From positions 1-64,000 of the forward strand of contig NZ_PPRU01000019.1 of assembly GCF_002902285.1 (NCBI RefSeq): 64,000 nucleotides of DNA, in the 5' to 3' direction. Numbering within the stretch: the stretch's first letter is position 1; each line of letters begins with the position of its first letter. Positions 8,735-18,773 of the stretch are shown piece by piece. A model generated the notes under the pieces. The model did no database searches and was not told the origin of the DNA. It was given only the letters and a program-made list of their open reading frames with translations. Origin of the DNA: Staphylococcus simulans. GTDB lineage: Bacteria; Bacillota; Bacilli; Staphylococcales; Staphylococcaceae. The position numbers and the translations under genes are program-made.

Positions 8735-9343
8735 ATGTACTTATTTGAGACAATGCGTTTATCAGAAGGTAAAATTCCACGTCGAGATTATCACAAAGCA
8801 CGTATTTTACAGTCAGCTAAGGAGCTTTCTATTCCATTACCTGAAATTCAGTGGGAAGCATTTATCGCAGATATTAAAAAGGAATATCCAACAGGCACTT
8901 ATCGTTTGAAAGTCATGGCAGATGAATCTGGCGAATTGACTTATCAATGTGTCGACTTACCTGAAAAAAGTAGTTTCACTGCTCAAGCGCAATTGATGCG
9001 TTCGGATTACCCAAAGTGGCAATATGTCAATAAAACGTCTCATCGTGAACATGTAGAACATCTTCATGAGACAGATGTTGTTCTTTTTTATAATCTGCAA
9101 GGTAAAATTTTAGAGTTTGATATCGGTAATGTGCTGATCAAAGAACAAGGTAAATTCTACACACCTTGTTTTAATAATGATTTCTTAAAAGGGTGCATGC
9201 GTGCACAGTTATTAGATGAAGGTAAAGCAGAAGAAAGAGATTATACAATAGATGAGTTGAGAGAAAAATTGGAGGCACATGAAGCGGAGCTTTTCTTGAT
9301 AAATAGCTTGCGAGAGGTTGCCGAGATACAGATTAATCTTTAA
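8735..9343 (+). CDS. pabC: aminodeoxychorismate lyase
   Basis: PLP-dependent fold-type IV enzyme that releases pyruvate from 4-amino-4-deoxychorismate to give p-aminobenzoate. About 202 aa, slightly short for the class. The likely PLP lysine is in VNKTSHR, and NSLREV near the end is typical of the phosphate-binding part. Three starts compete (GTG 8726, ATG 8732, ATG 8735); GGAG at 8723-8726 gives the best spacing (8 nt) to 8735. Last gene of the pab operon. Branched-chain or D-amino-acid aminotransferases share the fold, but context favours PabC. Confidence 0.87.
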   Translation: MYLFETMRLSEGKIPRRDYHKARILQSAKELSIPLPEIQWEAFIADIKKEYPTGTYRLKVMADESGELTYQCVDLPEKSSFTAQAQLMRSDYPKWQYVNKTSHREHVEHLHETDVVLFYNLQGKILEFDIGNVLIKEQGKFYTPCFNNDFLKGCMRAQLLDEGKAEERDYTIDELREKLEAHEAELFLINSLREVAEIQINL

Positions 9344-9396
9344 AATTAAGTATGATTAAACTTATAAGTAGCAGAAGGGTTTAAAAAGGTGGCAGC

Positions 9397-9603
9397 ATGA
9401 TTGGAATAGTCCTGATATTAATCATTGTGGTAATTTGGGTTGCGAAGCGGCTGGCACGCTATTTCCTACAACAGCAGAAACCTTTAGCAGCAAAAGCCGT
9501 CGTAGGTATAATGCTGCTTATCCAACTCGTGCTCGTATATTACTTTATGAAGATGATGATGACGTATATTTTAAGGTTACTAAATATCTTTTATAATCAA
9601 TGA
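9397..9603 (+). CDS. small two-helix membrane protein
   Basis: Hypothetical 68-aa protein with two hydrophobic segments (about 2-23 and 33-62) split by a basic stretch (KRLARYFLQQQKPLAAK). GGTGG lies 4-5 nt before the ATG. It sits 53 bp after pabC and 16 bp before pxpB, so it is probably co-transcribed with at least pxpBC. I do not recognise a family. The frame, the good ribosome binding site and the snug fit between genes support it as real. Confidence 0.6.
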   Translation: MIGIVLILIIVVIWVAKRLARYFLQQQKPLAAKAVVGIMLLIQLVLVYYFMKMMMTYILRLLNIFYNQ

Positions 9604-9619
9604 AGACCAGAGGTGCATT

Positions 9620-10327
9620 ATGAAAATTTATAGTCAAGGTGACAAAGCAATTGTGGTTTCTGTGGAGAAAGAAGTCACGCAACATACAACAGAAGACCTG
9701 TTAGCATTACGTTCGTATTTATTAGAACAAAACTATCCATTTATTACAGAAATCGTGCCGACTGAATCTGATATGATGATTGTCTATAATGCGCGAGATA
9801 TGATGAAACATCATCATATTACATCACCGTTCCAATATATGACGGATTTACTGCACTCTATCAAAATCGAAGTCAGACATGGGGATGCTGTAAAAATGCC
9901 TGTAGAATTACCTGTTTACTATGGTGGCGAATACGGTCCAGATTTAGCAGAGTTGGTAGAATACTTCGGAATGAGTGAAGAAGAATTTATTTCATTGCAT
10001 GCGAATAAAACATACTTCGTATCGATGATGGGCTATTCACCAGGATTCCCGTATCTAACAGGATTAAATGAACGTATTTATGTTAACCATACAGGAGATG
10101 AACAAAAATTTATTCCAGCAGGATCTGTCATCCTTGAAGGTAAGAAATGTGGTGTAGTCACAACTGATACATACGGTGACTGGCTTGTTATCGGTTATAC
10201 ACCTGTCCGTTTATTCAACCCAGAAAAAGAAGACTTCACTTTATTGAAGTTAGGTGATACTGTACGGTTCAAACCAGCTGAACCTGAAAATGAAAGTGAA
10301 GGAGGCAGTGAATCATGTCAATCATAA
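9620..10327 (+). CDS. pxpB: 5-oxoprolinase subunit B
   Basis: PxpB (formerly KipI / allophanate hydrolase subunit 1-like), part of the ATP-dependent PxpABC 5-oxoprolinase that opens 5-oxoproline to glutamate. It is 235 aa with the family signature VSMMGYSPGFPYLTGL and IPAGSVILEGKKCGVV..DTYGDWLVIGYTP. AGAGGTG precedes the ATG. It overlaps pxpC by 13 nt. No pxpA is in this window. In Bacillus the homologue was described as an inhibitor of the KinA kinase, but the enzyme role is the more general one. Confidence 0.9.
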   Translation: MKIYSQGDKAIVVSVEKEVTQHTTEDLLALRSYLLEQNYPFITEIVPTESDMMIVYNARDMMKHHHITSPFQYMTDLLHSIKIEVRHGDAVKMPVELPVYYGGEYGPDLAELVEYFGMSEEEFISLHANKTYFVSMMGYSPGFPYLTGLNERIYVNHTGDEQKFIPAGSVILEGKKCGVVTTDTYGDWLVIGYTPVRLFNPEKEDFTLLKLGDTVRFKPAEPENESEGGSESCQS

Positions 10328-11319
10328 TAGAAAATCCAGGACTTTTTTCAAGCTTCCAAGACTTTGGACGACAAGGTTACGAGCATGATGGCGTTATTCC
10401 TGGCGGTGCAATTGATTTCTTAGCACATGAAATTGCGAATCGCTTGGTTGCGAATGATAAAAATGAAGCAACGTTAGAGATGACGACAAAAATGGCGCGT
10501 ATTCGCTTCACTGAGCCGACTTTAATTGCACTTTCTGGCGGCAACTTCAAAGCATGGACACAAAACATGCGTATTTTACCGAACAAATTGTATTTAGTAG
10601 AAAAAGGAGATGTCCTACAGTTCTCTGAATCTAACCGTACATCTCGTGTTTACTTAGCAATCGGCGGCGGAGTAGAACTTGAAGAGTGGCTAGGTTCAAC
10701 TTCAACAGACTTCCTCTCTAAAATAGGTGGTTACGAAGGACGCGCATTGCAAGCAGGTGATGCGATTAATATGAAACGTAACTATACTAAACGTCATCTG
10801 AAATTATTTGATAACTTGAAGGTTACACATAAAACGGATTGGGGTATTGATGGTTACGCACTTTCTTTCAACTATATGTCTGATATGTTCCATGTAGTGT
10901 TAAATAAAGGAGCAGAAGACTTTGATGAAGAAACTTTAAATCGCTTTACATATGGTGAATATAAAGTAACCAGCAAAGCGAACCGTGCAGGGATGATTCT
11001 AGAAGGCGATCCAGTAAAGGCCTTTTATGAAGACATGCCGCCACATCAATCTGTAAAACGTGGTACGATTCAAGTGAAACGTGATGGTTCACCAATCATC
11101 TTATTAAATGACCACTATACATTAGGAAGCTATCCGCAATTAGGTACAATTGCGAGCTATCATTTAACAAAACTTGCGCAAAAACCACAAGGTGCGCGCT
11201 TAAAGTTTCAATATATTGATATTTATACTGCAGAAAATAACTTAATGAAATACAGCAGTTGGTTACAACAGCTATTCCATGGTATTGAATATCGTATGAT
11301 GCAAGAAATGAATAAATAA
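10315..11319 (+). CDS. pxpC: 5-oxoprolinase subunit C
   Basis: PxpC (formerly KipA / allophanate hydrolase subunit 2-like), partner of PxpB. It is 334 aa with the family N-terminus PGLFSSFQDFGRQGYEHDGVIPGGAIDFLAHEIAN and a cyclophilin-like C-terminal half. GGAGG lies about 10 nt before the ATG, inside pxpB. The 13-nt overlap suggests a fixed PxpB:PxpC ratio. It ends the operon, and an intrinsic terminator follows 27 bp later. Confidence 0.9.
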   Translation: MSIIIENPGLFSSFQDFGRQGYEHDGVIPGGAIDFLAHEIANRLVANDKNEATLEMTTKMARIRFTEPTLIALSGGNFKAWTQNMRILPNKLYLVEKGDVLQFSESNRTSRVYLAIGGGVELEEWLGSTSTDFLSKIGGYEGRALQAGDAINMKRNYTKRHLKLFDNLKVTHKTDWGIDGYALSFNYMSDMFHVVLNKGAEDFDEETLNRFTYGEYKVTSKANRAGMILEGDPVKAFYEDMPPHQSVKRGTIQVKRDGSPIILLNDHYTLGSYPQLGTIASYHLTKLAQKPQGARLKFQYIDIYTAENNLMKYSSWLQQLFHGIEYRMMQEMNK

Positions 11320-11345
11320 CATGACACATTAATTTAAATGTATTC

Positions 11346-11378
11346 AACTGAGAAAGCTGGTTACTTTCTCAGTTTTTT
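11346..11378 (+). terminator. terminator of pxpBC
   Basis: Stem CTGAGAAAG/CTTTCTCAG with a 7-nt loop, then TTTTTT. Confidence 0.9.
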
Positions 11379-11884
11379 AATGTGCAAAATGCACAATTAC
11401 ATTCTAAGGCTGGAGTCTGATTTAATCGTGTGTGATTTCCTGTATAATTTTATAATATTAACGCGAATTCAAAATAAAAGTGAACAAGCTTAACATGCAT
11501 GATGAAAGCATTTTATCTTTTCTTAGCAATAAATTAACATAGAAAAAATATAGTGTAATATGTCAATTTTGGATAGGTTTTCGCTTGAAATGTCGTGTGA
11601 AATGTTCTATATTTAGTTACTGTACTACGTAATTTTTGTTACAATAGTGTTACAAAGAAGTAGGCAATGTAAATTTTTGATGAATATAAATTAGAGCAAT
11701 TTAAATGAAACATGACGCAATTATTGAAAATACAGAGATAAGAAGCAGCACGAGACTGCTTCGCTTTTAATTGATTGGCCATTGAGCAGCAATCTTTTCT
11801 ATAAGAAACATTAAAAAGTAGACGGGAAATGGTACTGTTTGATGATTGATTGAATACTAAATAACAATAACGGGGGAGACACAC
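11379..11884 (+). promoter_or_regulatory. ltaS upstream region
   Basis: About 500 bp with no gene I can support. It holds an extended -10 promoter, TTACTG (11617-11622), 17 nt, TG-T-TACAAT (11640-11645), about 240 bp before ltaS. This would give a long leader. A GAAGCAG/CTGCTTC hairpin at 11742-11762 lies inside the leader, followed only by GCTTTT, so it is a weak terminator at best. GGGGGAG precedes the ltaS ATG. An 81-codon minus-strand frame at 11639-11884 has no recognisable protein features. Confidence 0.5.
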
Positions 11885-13831
11885 ATGAGTCTGCAGAAAA
11901 AGAAAATAAGCATTTTTGTCTTTTTCTTACTCACTGTTTTAACAGTTAGTTTGAAGACCTATTTTGCTTATTATGTTGATTTTTCTTTAGGAGTTAAGGG
12001 ATTAGTCCAAAATTTAATTTTGTTAATGAATCCATACAGCTTACTCGCATTAATACTTAGCGTATTCTTGTTCTTTAAAGGTAAGAAGGCGTTTTGGTTT
12101 ATGCTCATCGGCGGATTCTTATTAACTTTCTTGCTTTATGCAAACGTTGTTTACTTTAGATTCTTCTCAGACTTTTTAACATTCAGTACTTTAAACCAAG
12201 TAGGTAACGTTGAGTCTATGGGAGGCGCAGTATCTGCGTCATTCAAATGGTATGATTTCGTGTATTTCTTAGATACAATTATCTATCTGTTTATTTTGAT
12301 CTTTAAATCAAAATGGTTAGATACACGTACTTTCAGCAAGAAATTTGTTCCAGTCGTAATGGCAGTTTCAGTTGCTTTGTTCTTCTTGAACTTAGCATTT
12401 GCAGAAACAGATCGTCCTGAATTATTAACTCGTACATTCGACCATAAATACTTAGTTAAATATCTTGGACCATATAACTTCACAGTTTATGATGGTGTGA
12501 AATCAATTCAAAACCATCAAGAGAAAGCAATGGCTTCTGAAGATGATTTAACAAAAGTATTGAACTACACAAAACAAAGACAAGCAGAAGTAGAACCTAA
12601 TCCGGAATACTACGGTGCAGGTAAAAAGAAAAATATTATTAAAATTCATTTAGAAAGTTTCCAAACTTTCTTGATTAACAAAAAAGTCAATGGTAAAGAA
12701 GTGACACCTTTCCTTAACAAATTGTCTTCAGGACAAGAAGGTTATAAATATTATCCAAACTTCTTCCACCAAACTGGACAAGGTAAAACATCAGATGCGG
12801 AATTCACAATGGATAACAGCTTGTATGGTTTACCACAAGGTTCAGCGTACTCATTGAAAGGTTCTAATACGTATCAATCATTACCAGCAATTCTTGATCA
12901 AAAACGTGGCTACACAAGCAACGTTATGCACGGTGACTACAAAACATTCTGGAACCGTGATCAAGTTTACAAACATTTCGGTATTGATAAATTCTACGAT
13001 GCGACTTACTACGATATGAGTCCTGAAAACATTGAAAACTTAGGATTGAAAGATAAACCGTTCTTTAAAGAATCAGCAGAATATCAATCTAAAATGAAAA
13101 AACCATTCTATTCACACTTGATTACATTGACAAACCATTATCCATTCACATTATCACCAGATGAAGCGGGAATTGAAAAACCTAACACTGGCGATGCGAC
13201 AGTAGATGGCTATGTACAAACAGCGAACTACATGGATAGTGCTTTAGAAGAATATATCAACGAATTGAAGAAAAAAGGTATCTATGATGACTCAGTGATT
13301 GTCATCTACGGTGACCACTATGGTATTTCTGAAAACCATAATAAAGCAATGGAAAAATTATTAGGTGAAGAAATTACACCAGCGAAATTTATGGACTTGA
13401 ACCGTACTGGTTTATGGATGAAAGTGCCTGGTAAAGAAGGCGGCGTTGACAACACTTACGGTGGACAAATCGACGTAATGCCGACATTACTTCACTTAGA
13501 AGGTATCGATACTAAGAACTTCTTAATGTTAGGTACAGATTTATTATCTAAGGATCATAAACAAGTCGTACCATTCAGAAACGGTGACTTTATTACACCT
13601 GAATATAAATATGTGAATGGTAGAGCATTTGATAATAAAACAAATGAACCATTAGAAAAAGAACCTGCTGACTTAGAGAAAAATAAACAACAAGTTGAAA
13701 AAGACTTAGAAATGAGCGACAGTGTTCTTAATGGTGACTTATTCAGATTCTACAAAAATCCGGATTTCGATAAAGTAAATCCATCTAAATATCAATATAA
13801 AACAGGACCTAAAGGTTCTCAGAAAAAATAA
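11885..13831 (+). CDS. ltaS: lipoteichoic acid synthase
   Basis: Polymerises glycerol phosphate from phosphatidylglycerol onto the glycolipid anchor, making lipoteichoic acid at the outer face of the membrane. It is 648 aa: five N-terminal TM helices (to about residue 180), then an extracellular sulfatase-fold domain. The signal-peptidase site AMA|S (Ala217-Ser218) that releases the soluble domain is present. The nucleophile Thr is at about residue 302 in [10 protein letters not shown], the Glu of HLESFQ and the Asp-His of YGDHYG are further metal ligands. Versus the well-known S. aureus protein numbering, the catalytic Thr is shifted by about two, consistent with a small insertion before EPNPEYYG. 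Monocistronic, with its own terminator. Confidence 0.96.
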   Translation: MSLQKKKISIFVFFLLTVLTVSLKTYFAYYVDFSLGVKGLVQNLILLMNPYSLLALILSVFLFFKGKKAFWFMLIGGFLLTFLLYANVVYFRFFSDFLTFSTLNQVGNVESMGGAVSASFKWYDFVYFLDTIIYLFILIFKSKWLDTRTFSKKFVPVVMAVSVALFFLNLAFAETDRPELLTRTFDHKYLVKYLGPYNFTVYDGVKSIQNHQEKAMASEDDLTKVLNYTKQRQAEVEPNPEYYGAGKKKNIIKIHLESFQTFLINKKVNGKEVTPFLNKLSSGQEGYKYYPNFFHQTGQGKTSDAEFTMDNSLYGLPQGSAYSLKGSNTYQSLPAILDQKRGYTSNVMHGDYKTFWNRDQVYKHFGIDKFYDATYYDMSPENIENLGLKDKPFFKESAEYQSKMKKPFYSHLITLTNHYPFTLSPDEAGIEKPNTGDATVDGYVQTANYMDSALEEYINELKKKGIYDDSVIVIYGDHYGISENHNKAMEKLLGEEITPAKFMDLNRTGLWMKVPGKEGGVDNTYGGQIDVMPTLLHLEGIDTKNFLMLGTDLLSKDHKQVVPFRNGDFITPEYKYVNGRAFDNKTNEPLEKEPADLEKNKQQVEKDLEMSDSVLNGDLFRFYKNPDFDKVNPSKYQYKTGPKGSQKK

Positions 13832-13850
13832 ACAATGACTTAGTCATTTC

Positions 13851-13896
13851 AACAGCGGGTGAATCCTCTTATGGATTTGCCCGCTGTATTTTTTTG
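13851..13896 (+). terminator. terminator of ltaS
   Basis: Stem ACAGCGGG.GAATCC/GGATT.GCCCGCTGT followed by ATTTTTTT. Confidence 0.92.
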
Positions 13897-14055
13897 GTGC
13901 GAACCTTTACAAAACTTACACAATTATCCGCTTAAGATGAACCTGTAACAGTATCTTTTGACGTGCAAAGGGTGTATAATATATAGAACTGAAAATTGAG
14001 ATAAAGGTTGAAAACTCAATTAAATGAACGGACTGAACATAAGTGGAGGCATGAC

Positions 14056-15927
14056 ATGGAAGCGTATAAAATTGAACATTTACATAAATCCTATGCAGAT
14101 AAAGTGATTTTTGATGACTTGCACTTATCTGTTTCAGCACATGAACGTATCGGACTTGTAGGGATTAACGGTACAGGTAAAAGTACATTACTAAAAGTCA
14201 TCGCAGGGCTGGATGATGACTTTGAAGCAGAAGTGAATTGTCCGAATGATTATCGCATTCGTTATTCTTCTCAAAAGCAAGATTTAACGAAAGACAGAAC
14301 AGTGCTGGAAGAAGTTTTGAGTGCAGATACAGATACGGTGAAGTTAATCAGAGACTATGAAAAAGCAGTACAAGAGTATAGCCAAACGCAAAATGACCAA
14401 AACTTAAACCACATGATGAAAATGCAAGAGGCGATGGACCAAGCAGAAGCATGGGACTATAGTGCAGAAGTTAAAACGATTTTATCTAAACTCGGTATTC
14501 ATGATACATCTGTATCGGTTAAATCGTTATCAGGCGGCCAACAAAAACGTGTCATTTTAGCAAAAACATTAATTGAACAGCCAGACTTATTATTACTAGA
14601 TGAACCGACCAACCATTTAGATTTCGATTCAATAAAATGGTTGATCAACTACGTAAAACAATATCCGCATACTGTGTTGTTTGTAACGCATGATCGTTAT
14701 TTCTTAAATGAAGTTTCAACACGCATTATTGAATTGGATAGAGGTAAATTAACGACTTATCAAGGTAACTATGAAGACTATATTGCGATGCGTGCGGAGA
14801 ACGAACAAATAGAGCAGCAACAAAACCAAAAAGCACGTGCTTTATATAAACAAGAACTTGCTTGGATGCGTGCAGGTGCAAAAGCAAGAACAACAAAACA
14901 ACAAGCACGTATTAACCGCTTTAGTGATTTAGAATCACAAGTAAAAAATCAAACAACACGTGAAAGCGGACAATTGAACCTAGCGCATTCTCGTTTAGGT
15001 AAACAAGTCTTTGAACTAGATGATGTATCTAAAAGCATTGCGGATAAAACGTTATTTGAACATGTGACGCAAATCATACAAAACGGTCAACAAATCGGGA
15101 TTGTCGGACCTAACGGTGCAGGCAAAACGACGTTGTTAAATATTCTTGCTGGTGAAGATACTGACTTCAGTGGAGAACTGAAAATCGGCCAAACAGTCAA
15201 AACAGCTTACTTTAAACAAACGGATGAACGTTTAGATAGAGATATCCGTGTGATAGATTTCTTAAGAGAAGAAAGTGAAGTTGCGAAAGAAAAAGATGGT
15301 ACGACGGTGTCAGTAACACAATTGTTAGAGCGTTTCTTATTCCCAAGTGCTACACACGGTAAAAAAGTATATAAACTTTCCGGTGGCGAACAAAAACGCT
15401 TGTATTTACTAAGATTATTGGTTCATCAACCGAATGTATTGTTGCTTGATGAGCCGACAAATGACTTAGATACTGAAACGCTAACTATTCTTGAGGACTA
15501 TATCGCAACTTTCGGCGGCACAGTTATTACTGTCAGCCATGATCGCTATTTCTTAAATAAAGTTGCACAAGAATATTGGTATGTGCATGACGGTCAAATT
15601 GAGCGTGTTATTGGAAGTTTTGAAGACTATGAAGCTTATAAGCAAGAACAAGAGAAACAACAAGCAGTTGCTAAAGCTCAACCAAAAGTTCAAAAAGAAA
15701 GACAACGTAAGGGATTGTCTTATAAAGAAAAACGTGAATACGATACGATTATGGAACGTATTGAAGAGACTGAAGCGCGTCTAGAAGTGATTGAACAAGA
15801 GATGGTAGACGCAAGTGATGATTATGCGAAAATTCAAGAACTGAATACTGAAAAAGAAGCATTAGAATCACAATATGAAGAAGACATGACACGATGGAGC
15901 GAATTAGAAGAATTAAAAGAACAATAA
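14056..15927 (+). CDS. ABC-F family ribosome-associated ATPase
   Basis: Soluble protein of 623 aa with two ABC domains and no membrane segments, which marks the ABC-F class that acts on the ribosome E site rather than in transport. Walker A motifs are GINGTGKST and GPNGAGKTT, with signatures LSGGQQKR and LSGGEQKR and Walker B sequences ending DEPTNHLD and DEPTNDLD. The linker between the domains is rich in Arg, Lys and Gln, and the last 80 residues form a charged coiled coil, as in Uup/YdiF-type members. The frame opens at 14008, but GGAGG lies 7 nt before the ATG at 14056. recQ follows 12 bp later, so the two are likely co-transcribed. The subfamily is uncertain; a resistance-type role is not indicated. 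Confidence 0.88.
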   Translation: MEAYKIEHLHKSYADKVIFDDLHLSVSAHERIGLVGINGTGKSTLLKVIAGLDDDFEAEVNCPNDYRIRYSSQKQDLTKDRTVLEEVLSADTDTVKLIRDYEKAVQEYSQTQNDQNLNHMMKMQEAMDQAEAWDYSAEVKTILSKLGIHDTSVSVKSLSGGQQKRVILAKTLIEQPDLLLLDEPTNHLDFDSIKWLINYVKQYPHTVLFVTHDRYFLNEVSTRIIELDRGKLTTYQGNYEDYIAMRAENEQIEQQQNQKARALYKQELAWMRAGAKARTTKQQARINRFSDLESQVKNQTTRESGQLNLAHSRLGKQVFELDDVSKSIADKTLFEHVTQIIQNGQQIGIVGPNGAGKTTLLNILAGEDTDFSGELKIGQTVKTAYFKQTDERLDRDIRVIDFLREESEVAKEKDGTTVSVTQLLERFLFPSATHGKKVYKLSGGEQKRLYLLRLLVHQPNVLLLDEPTNDLDTETLTILEDYIATFGGTVITVSHDRYFLNKVAQEYWYVHDGQIERVIGSFEDYEAYKQEQEKQQAVAKAQPKVQKERQRKGLSYKEKREYDTIMERIEETEARLEVIEQEMVDASDDYAKIQELNTEKEALESQYEEDMTRWSELEELKEQ

Positions 15928-15939
15928 GGGGTCAATTTT

Positions 15940-17718
15940 ATGGAAACGACATTATCGCATTATTTTGGATATAAAGATTTCCGTCCAGGACAAAGGGAGA
16001 TTATTTCCAAAATACTAGACAAAAAGAATGTGCTAGGGGTATTACCTACTGGCGGCGGTAAATCATTATGTTATCAAGTGCCTGGATTGATAACGGGCGG
16101 CGTGACAATTGTGATCAGCCCATTAATTTCATTAATGAAAGACCAAGTCGATCAATTAAAAGCGATGGGCATTAACGCTGCATTTTTAAACAGCAGCTTA
16201 TCGCAAAAAGAACAACGAGCGATTGAAGAAGATTTACGTCAAGGTAAGATTCAATTCTTATACGCGGCGCCTGAACGTTTTGAGAATCGTCAATTTATGC
16301 AGTTGTTATTCGGATTAGATATTCACTTAGTTGCTTTTGATGAAGCACACTGTATTTCTAAGTGGGGACATGATTTCAGACCAAGTTACCAACAAGTCAT
16401 TGATAAAGTCCTTTGCTTGCCGCAGGACTTTGCGATTGCTGCTTTAACCGCAACAGCTACTGTTGAAGTACAAAAAGATATTATGGAACGCCTGCATATC
16501 TCAGGTGCGAACCGAGTAAAAACAAGTATCAAACGTCCTAATTTAGTCTTTAAAGTCAATCCGACATATCAGAGGCAAAAATTTGTGATGGATTATGTAA
16601 AGGCACACAAACAACAAGCAGGGATTATTTATTGTTCAACAAGAAAACAAGTTGAAGAACTTCAACAAGTATTTGAAGATCAAAATATCAGCAGTGCCAT
16701 TTATCATGCAGGTTTAACGAATAAAGAGCGTGATGAAGCACAAAATGATTTTGTCTTTGATCGCATTAAAGTTGTAATTGCGACGAATGCGTTTGGTATG
16801 GGGATTGATAAATCTAACGTGAGATATGTCATTCATTACAATATGCCAGGAGATTTAGAATCTTATTATCAAGAAGCTGGGCGTGCAGGACGTGATGGCT
16901 TAACAAGTGAATGTATCTTACTGTTTAGTGAACGTGATATTAATCTGCATCAATTCTTTATTTCATCTTCTAAGGGTGATGATGACTATAAAGAAAAAAT
17001 GGGTGAGAAGCTCAATAAAATGATTCAATATACCAAAACAAAGAAGTGTTTAGAAGCTACATTGGTTCATTATTTCGAGCCAAATGAAAAATTAGAAGAA
17101 TGTGGCCGCTGCAGTAATTGTCGTAATGAAAATAAAACGTATGATATGACGAATGAAGCGAAGAAAATCATCAGTTGTGTGGTGCGTATGGGTCAACAAG
17201 AGACTTATGGTGTGATTATTCAAGTGCTGAGAGGCGAGTTGTCTGATTACATCAAGTATAACCGATATGACAAATTATCAACTTTCGGTATTATGAAAGA
17301 GTATACGACATCAGAATGTAGTCATTTAATTGATGAATTGCGCTTCAAAGGCTTCTTAAACGAAAATGATGAGGTTTTAACTTGTGATAAAAAGGTTAAG
17401 CAAATACTAAGTGAGGATTTAAAAATTTATACTGTACCATTCAAGAAAAAATCTCGTGAAAAAGTCAATATCAATACTATTGAAGGTGTCGATAGAGCAT
17501 TGTTTGACGCATTAGTACAAGTCAGACAAGAACTCAGCGAGAAATTAAATGTAGCACCGATTAGTATTTTTACTGATTTTACACTTGAAGAATTCGCCAA
17601 ACGTAAACCTGAATCTAAACAAGAAATGATTGCGATTGACGGTGTCGGTAGTTATAAATTGAAACATTACTGTCCTCAATTTATTGAAACGATTCATAAT
17701 TATAAAGCGCAAGTTTAA
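15940..17718 (+). CDS. recQ: ATP-dependent DNA helicase RecQ
   Basis: 3'-5' superfamily 2 helicase acting in recombination and fork repair. It is 592 aa: Walker A TGGGKSLCYQ, DEAH box in FDEAHCISKWGHDFRPSY, motif VI QEAGRAGRDG, a four-cysteine zinc-binding region (KKCLEATLVHYF..CGRCSNC), a winged helix, and a C-terminal HRDC domain from about residue 510. AAGGGG precedes the ATG. It follows the ABC-F gene by 12 bp and ends the transcript at a strong terminator. Confidence 0.94.
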   Translation: METTLSHYFGYKDFRPGQREIISKILDKKNVLGVLPTGGGKSLCYQVPGLITGGVTIVISPLISLMKDQVDQLKAMGINAAFLNSSLSQKEQRAIEEDLRQGKIQFLYAAPERFENRQFMQLLFGLDIHLVAFDEAHCISKWGHDFRPSYQQVIDKVLCLPQDFAIAALTATATVEVQKDIMERLHISGANRVKTSIKRPNLVFKVNPTYQRQKFVMDYVKAHKQQAGIIYCSTRKQVEELQQVFEDQNISSAIYHAGLTNKERDEAQNDFVFDRIKVVIATNAFGMGIDKSNVRYVIHYNMPGDLESYYQEAGRAGRDGLTSECILLFSERDINLHQFFISSSKGDDDYKEKMGEKLNKMIQYTKTKKCLEATLVHYFEPNEKLEECGRCSNCRNENKTYDMTNEAKKIISCVVRMGQQETYGVIIQVLRGELSDYIKYNRYDKLSTFGIMKEYTTSECSHLIDELRFKGFLNENDEVLTCDKKVKQILSEDLKIYTVPFKKKSREKVNINTIEGVDRALFDALVQVRQELSEKLNVAPISIFTDFTLEEFAKRKPESKQEMIAIDGVGSYKLKHYCPQFIETIHNYKAQV

Positions 17719-17730
17719 TAGATTTAAATA

Positions 17731-17787
17731 CAGAACAGCAAGTTTCACTGTGCTAACGATAGTGTGAGCTTGCTGTTCTTTTTTTTA
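17731..17787 (+). terminator. terminator of recQ
   Basis: Stem GAACAGCAAG/CTTGCTGTTC with an internal CAC/GTG pairing, then eight T. Confidence 0.93.
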
Positions 17788-17816
17788 AATAGAAATAGAA
17801 TGTGGGTGACCTATGC

Positions 17817-18773
17817 ATGATTGAGTTAAAAAACGTTTCGAAGCAATACGGTAATAAAATGGCTGTCGAAGATGTCAGTTTTAACATTGAAGAAGGTGAG
17901 TTCTTCGTTTTAATTGGTCCTTCCGGCAGTGGTAAAACAACAACATTAAAGATGATTAACAGATTGATTCCTTTAACGAAAGGCTATATTTATTTCAAAG
18001 ACAAACCAATCAGTGATTTTCCTGTTTATGAAATGCGTTGGGATATGGGTTATGTCCTTCAACAAATCGCGTTATTTCCGCATATGACGGTTAAGGAAAA
18101 CATTGCGCAAGTACCGCAAATGAAAGGTTGGGACAAAGCTAAGATAGACAAGCGTATTGATGAGTTGCTTGAGATGGTGAATCTAGATCCTGATACATAT
18201 CGCGATCGCAAACCAGATGAATTATCAGGCGGACAACGTCAACGTGTCGGTGTTGTACGTGCATTAGCTGCAGATCCGCCAGTGATTTTAATGGACGAAC
18301 CATTTAGTGCCTTAGATCCAATCAGTCGTACGAATTTACAAGAAGATTTGATTGAGCTGCAAGCTAAAATCAGAAAAACCATTGTCTTTGTGACACATGA
18401 TATTAATGAAGCGATGAAATTAGCAGATCGCATTTGTTTATTTAATGATGGACGTGTAGAACAAATCGATACACCTGATGGCTTTATGCAACATCCTAAG
18501 AATGATTTTGTAAGACAGTTTATTAATCAATATGACCATGCGGATACGTCTCGATTAACGCTTGAAAAACTTCTGCAAGGCAAACAACTTAAAACAGTTG
18601 ATACACCAAACGATTTACCGGTGTTGTTGCCAGATACACCTTTAAACAAGGTATATGAAGATTTAACACACTATCCTAGTGTCGTAATTAAACAACATGA
18701 TCAACACCATCTCTTAACACGAGAAGATGTCTTTAAGTTTTTAGCTCAAAGTAAGAGAGGTGACGTATCATGA
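17817..18773 (+). CDS. ABC transporter ATPase, OpuCA/EgtV-like
   Basis: ATP-binding subunit of a quaternary-amine-type ABC importer, about 319 aa. Walker A is GPSGSGKTT, signature LSGGQRQRVG and Walker B VILMDEPFSALD. The C-terminal part (VEQIDTPDGFMQHPKNDFVRQFINQ onward) resembles OpuCA, but the CBS region is shortened. The ATG at 17817 has the standard N-terminus (MIELKNVSKQYG) and GGGTGA upstream; a GTG at 17802 is less likely. It overlaps the permease gene by 4 nt. Glycine betaine/carnitine/choline is the conventional call. The fused partner makes ergothioneine or a similar betaine equally plausible. Confidence 0.88.
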   Translation: MIELKNVSKQYGNKMAVEDVSFNIEEGEFFVLIGPSGSGKTTTLKMINRLIPLTKGYIYFKDKPISDFPVYEMRWDMGYVLQQIALFPHMTVKENIAQVPQMKGWDKAKIDKRIDELLEMVNLDPDTYRDRKPDELSGGQRQRVGVVRALAADPPVILMDEPFSALDPISRTNLQEDLIELQAKIRKTIVFVTHDINEAMKLADRICLFNDGRVEQIDTPDGFMQHPKNDFVRQFINQYDHADTSRLTLEKLLQGKQLKTVDTPNDLPVLLPDTPLNKVYEDLTHYPSVVIKQHDQHHLLTREDVFKFLAQSKRGDVS

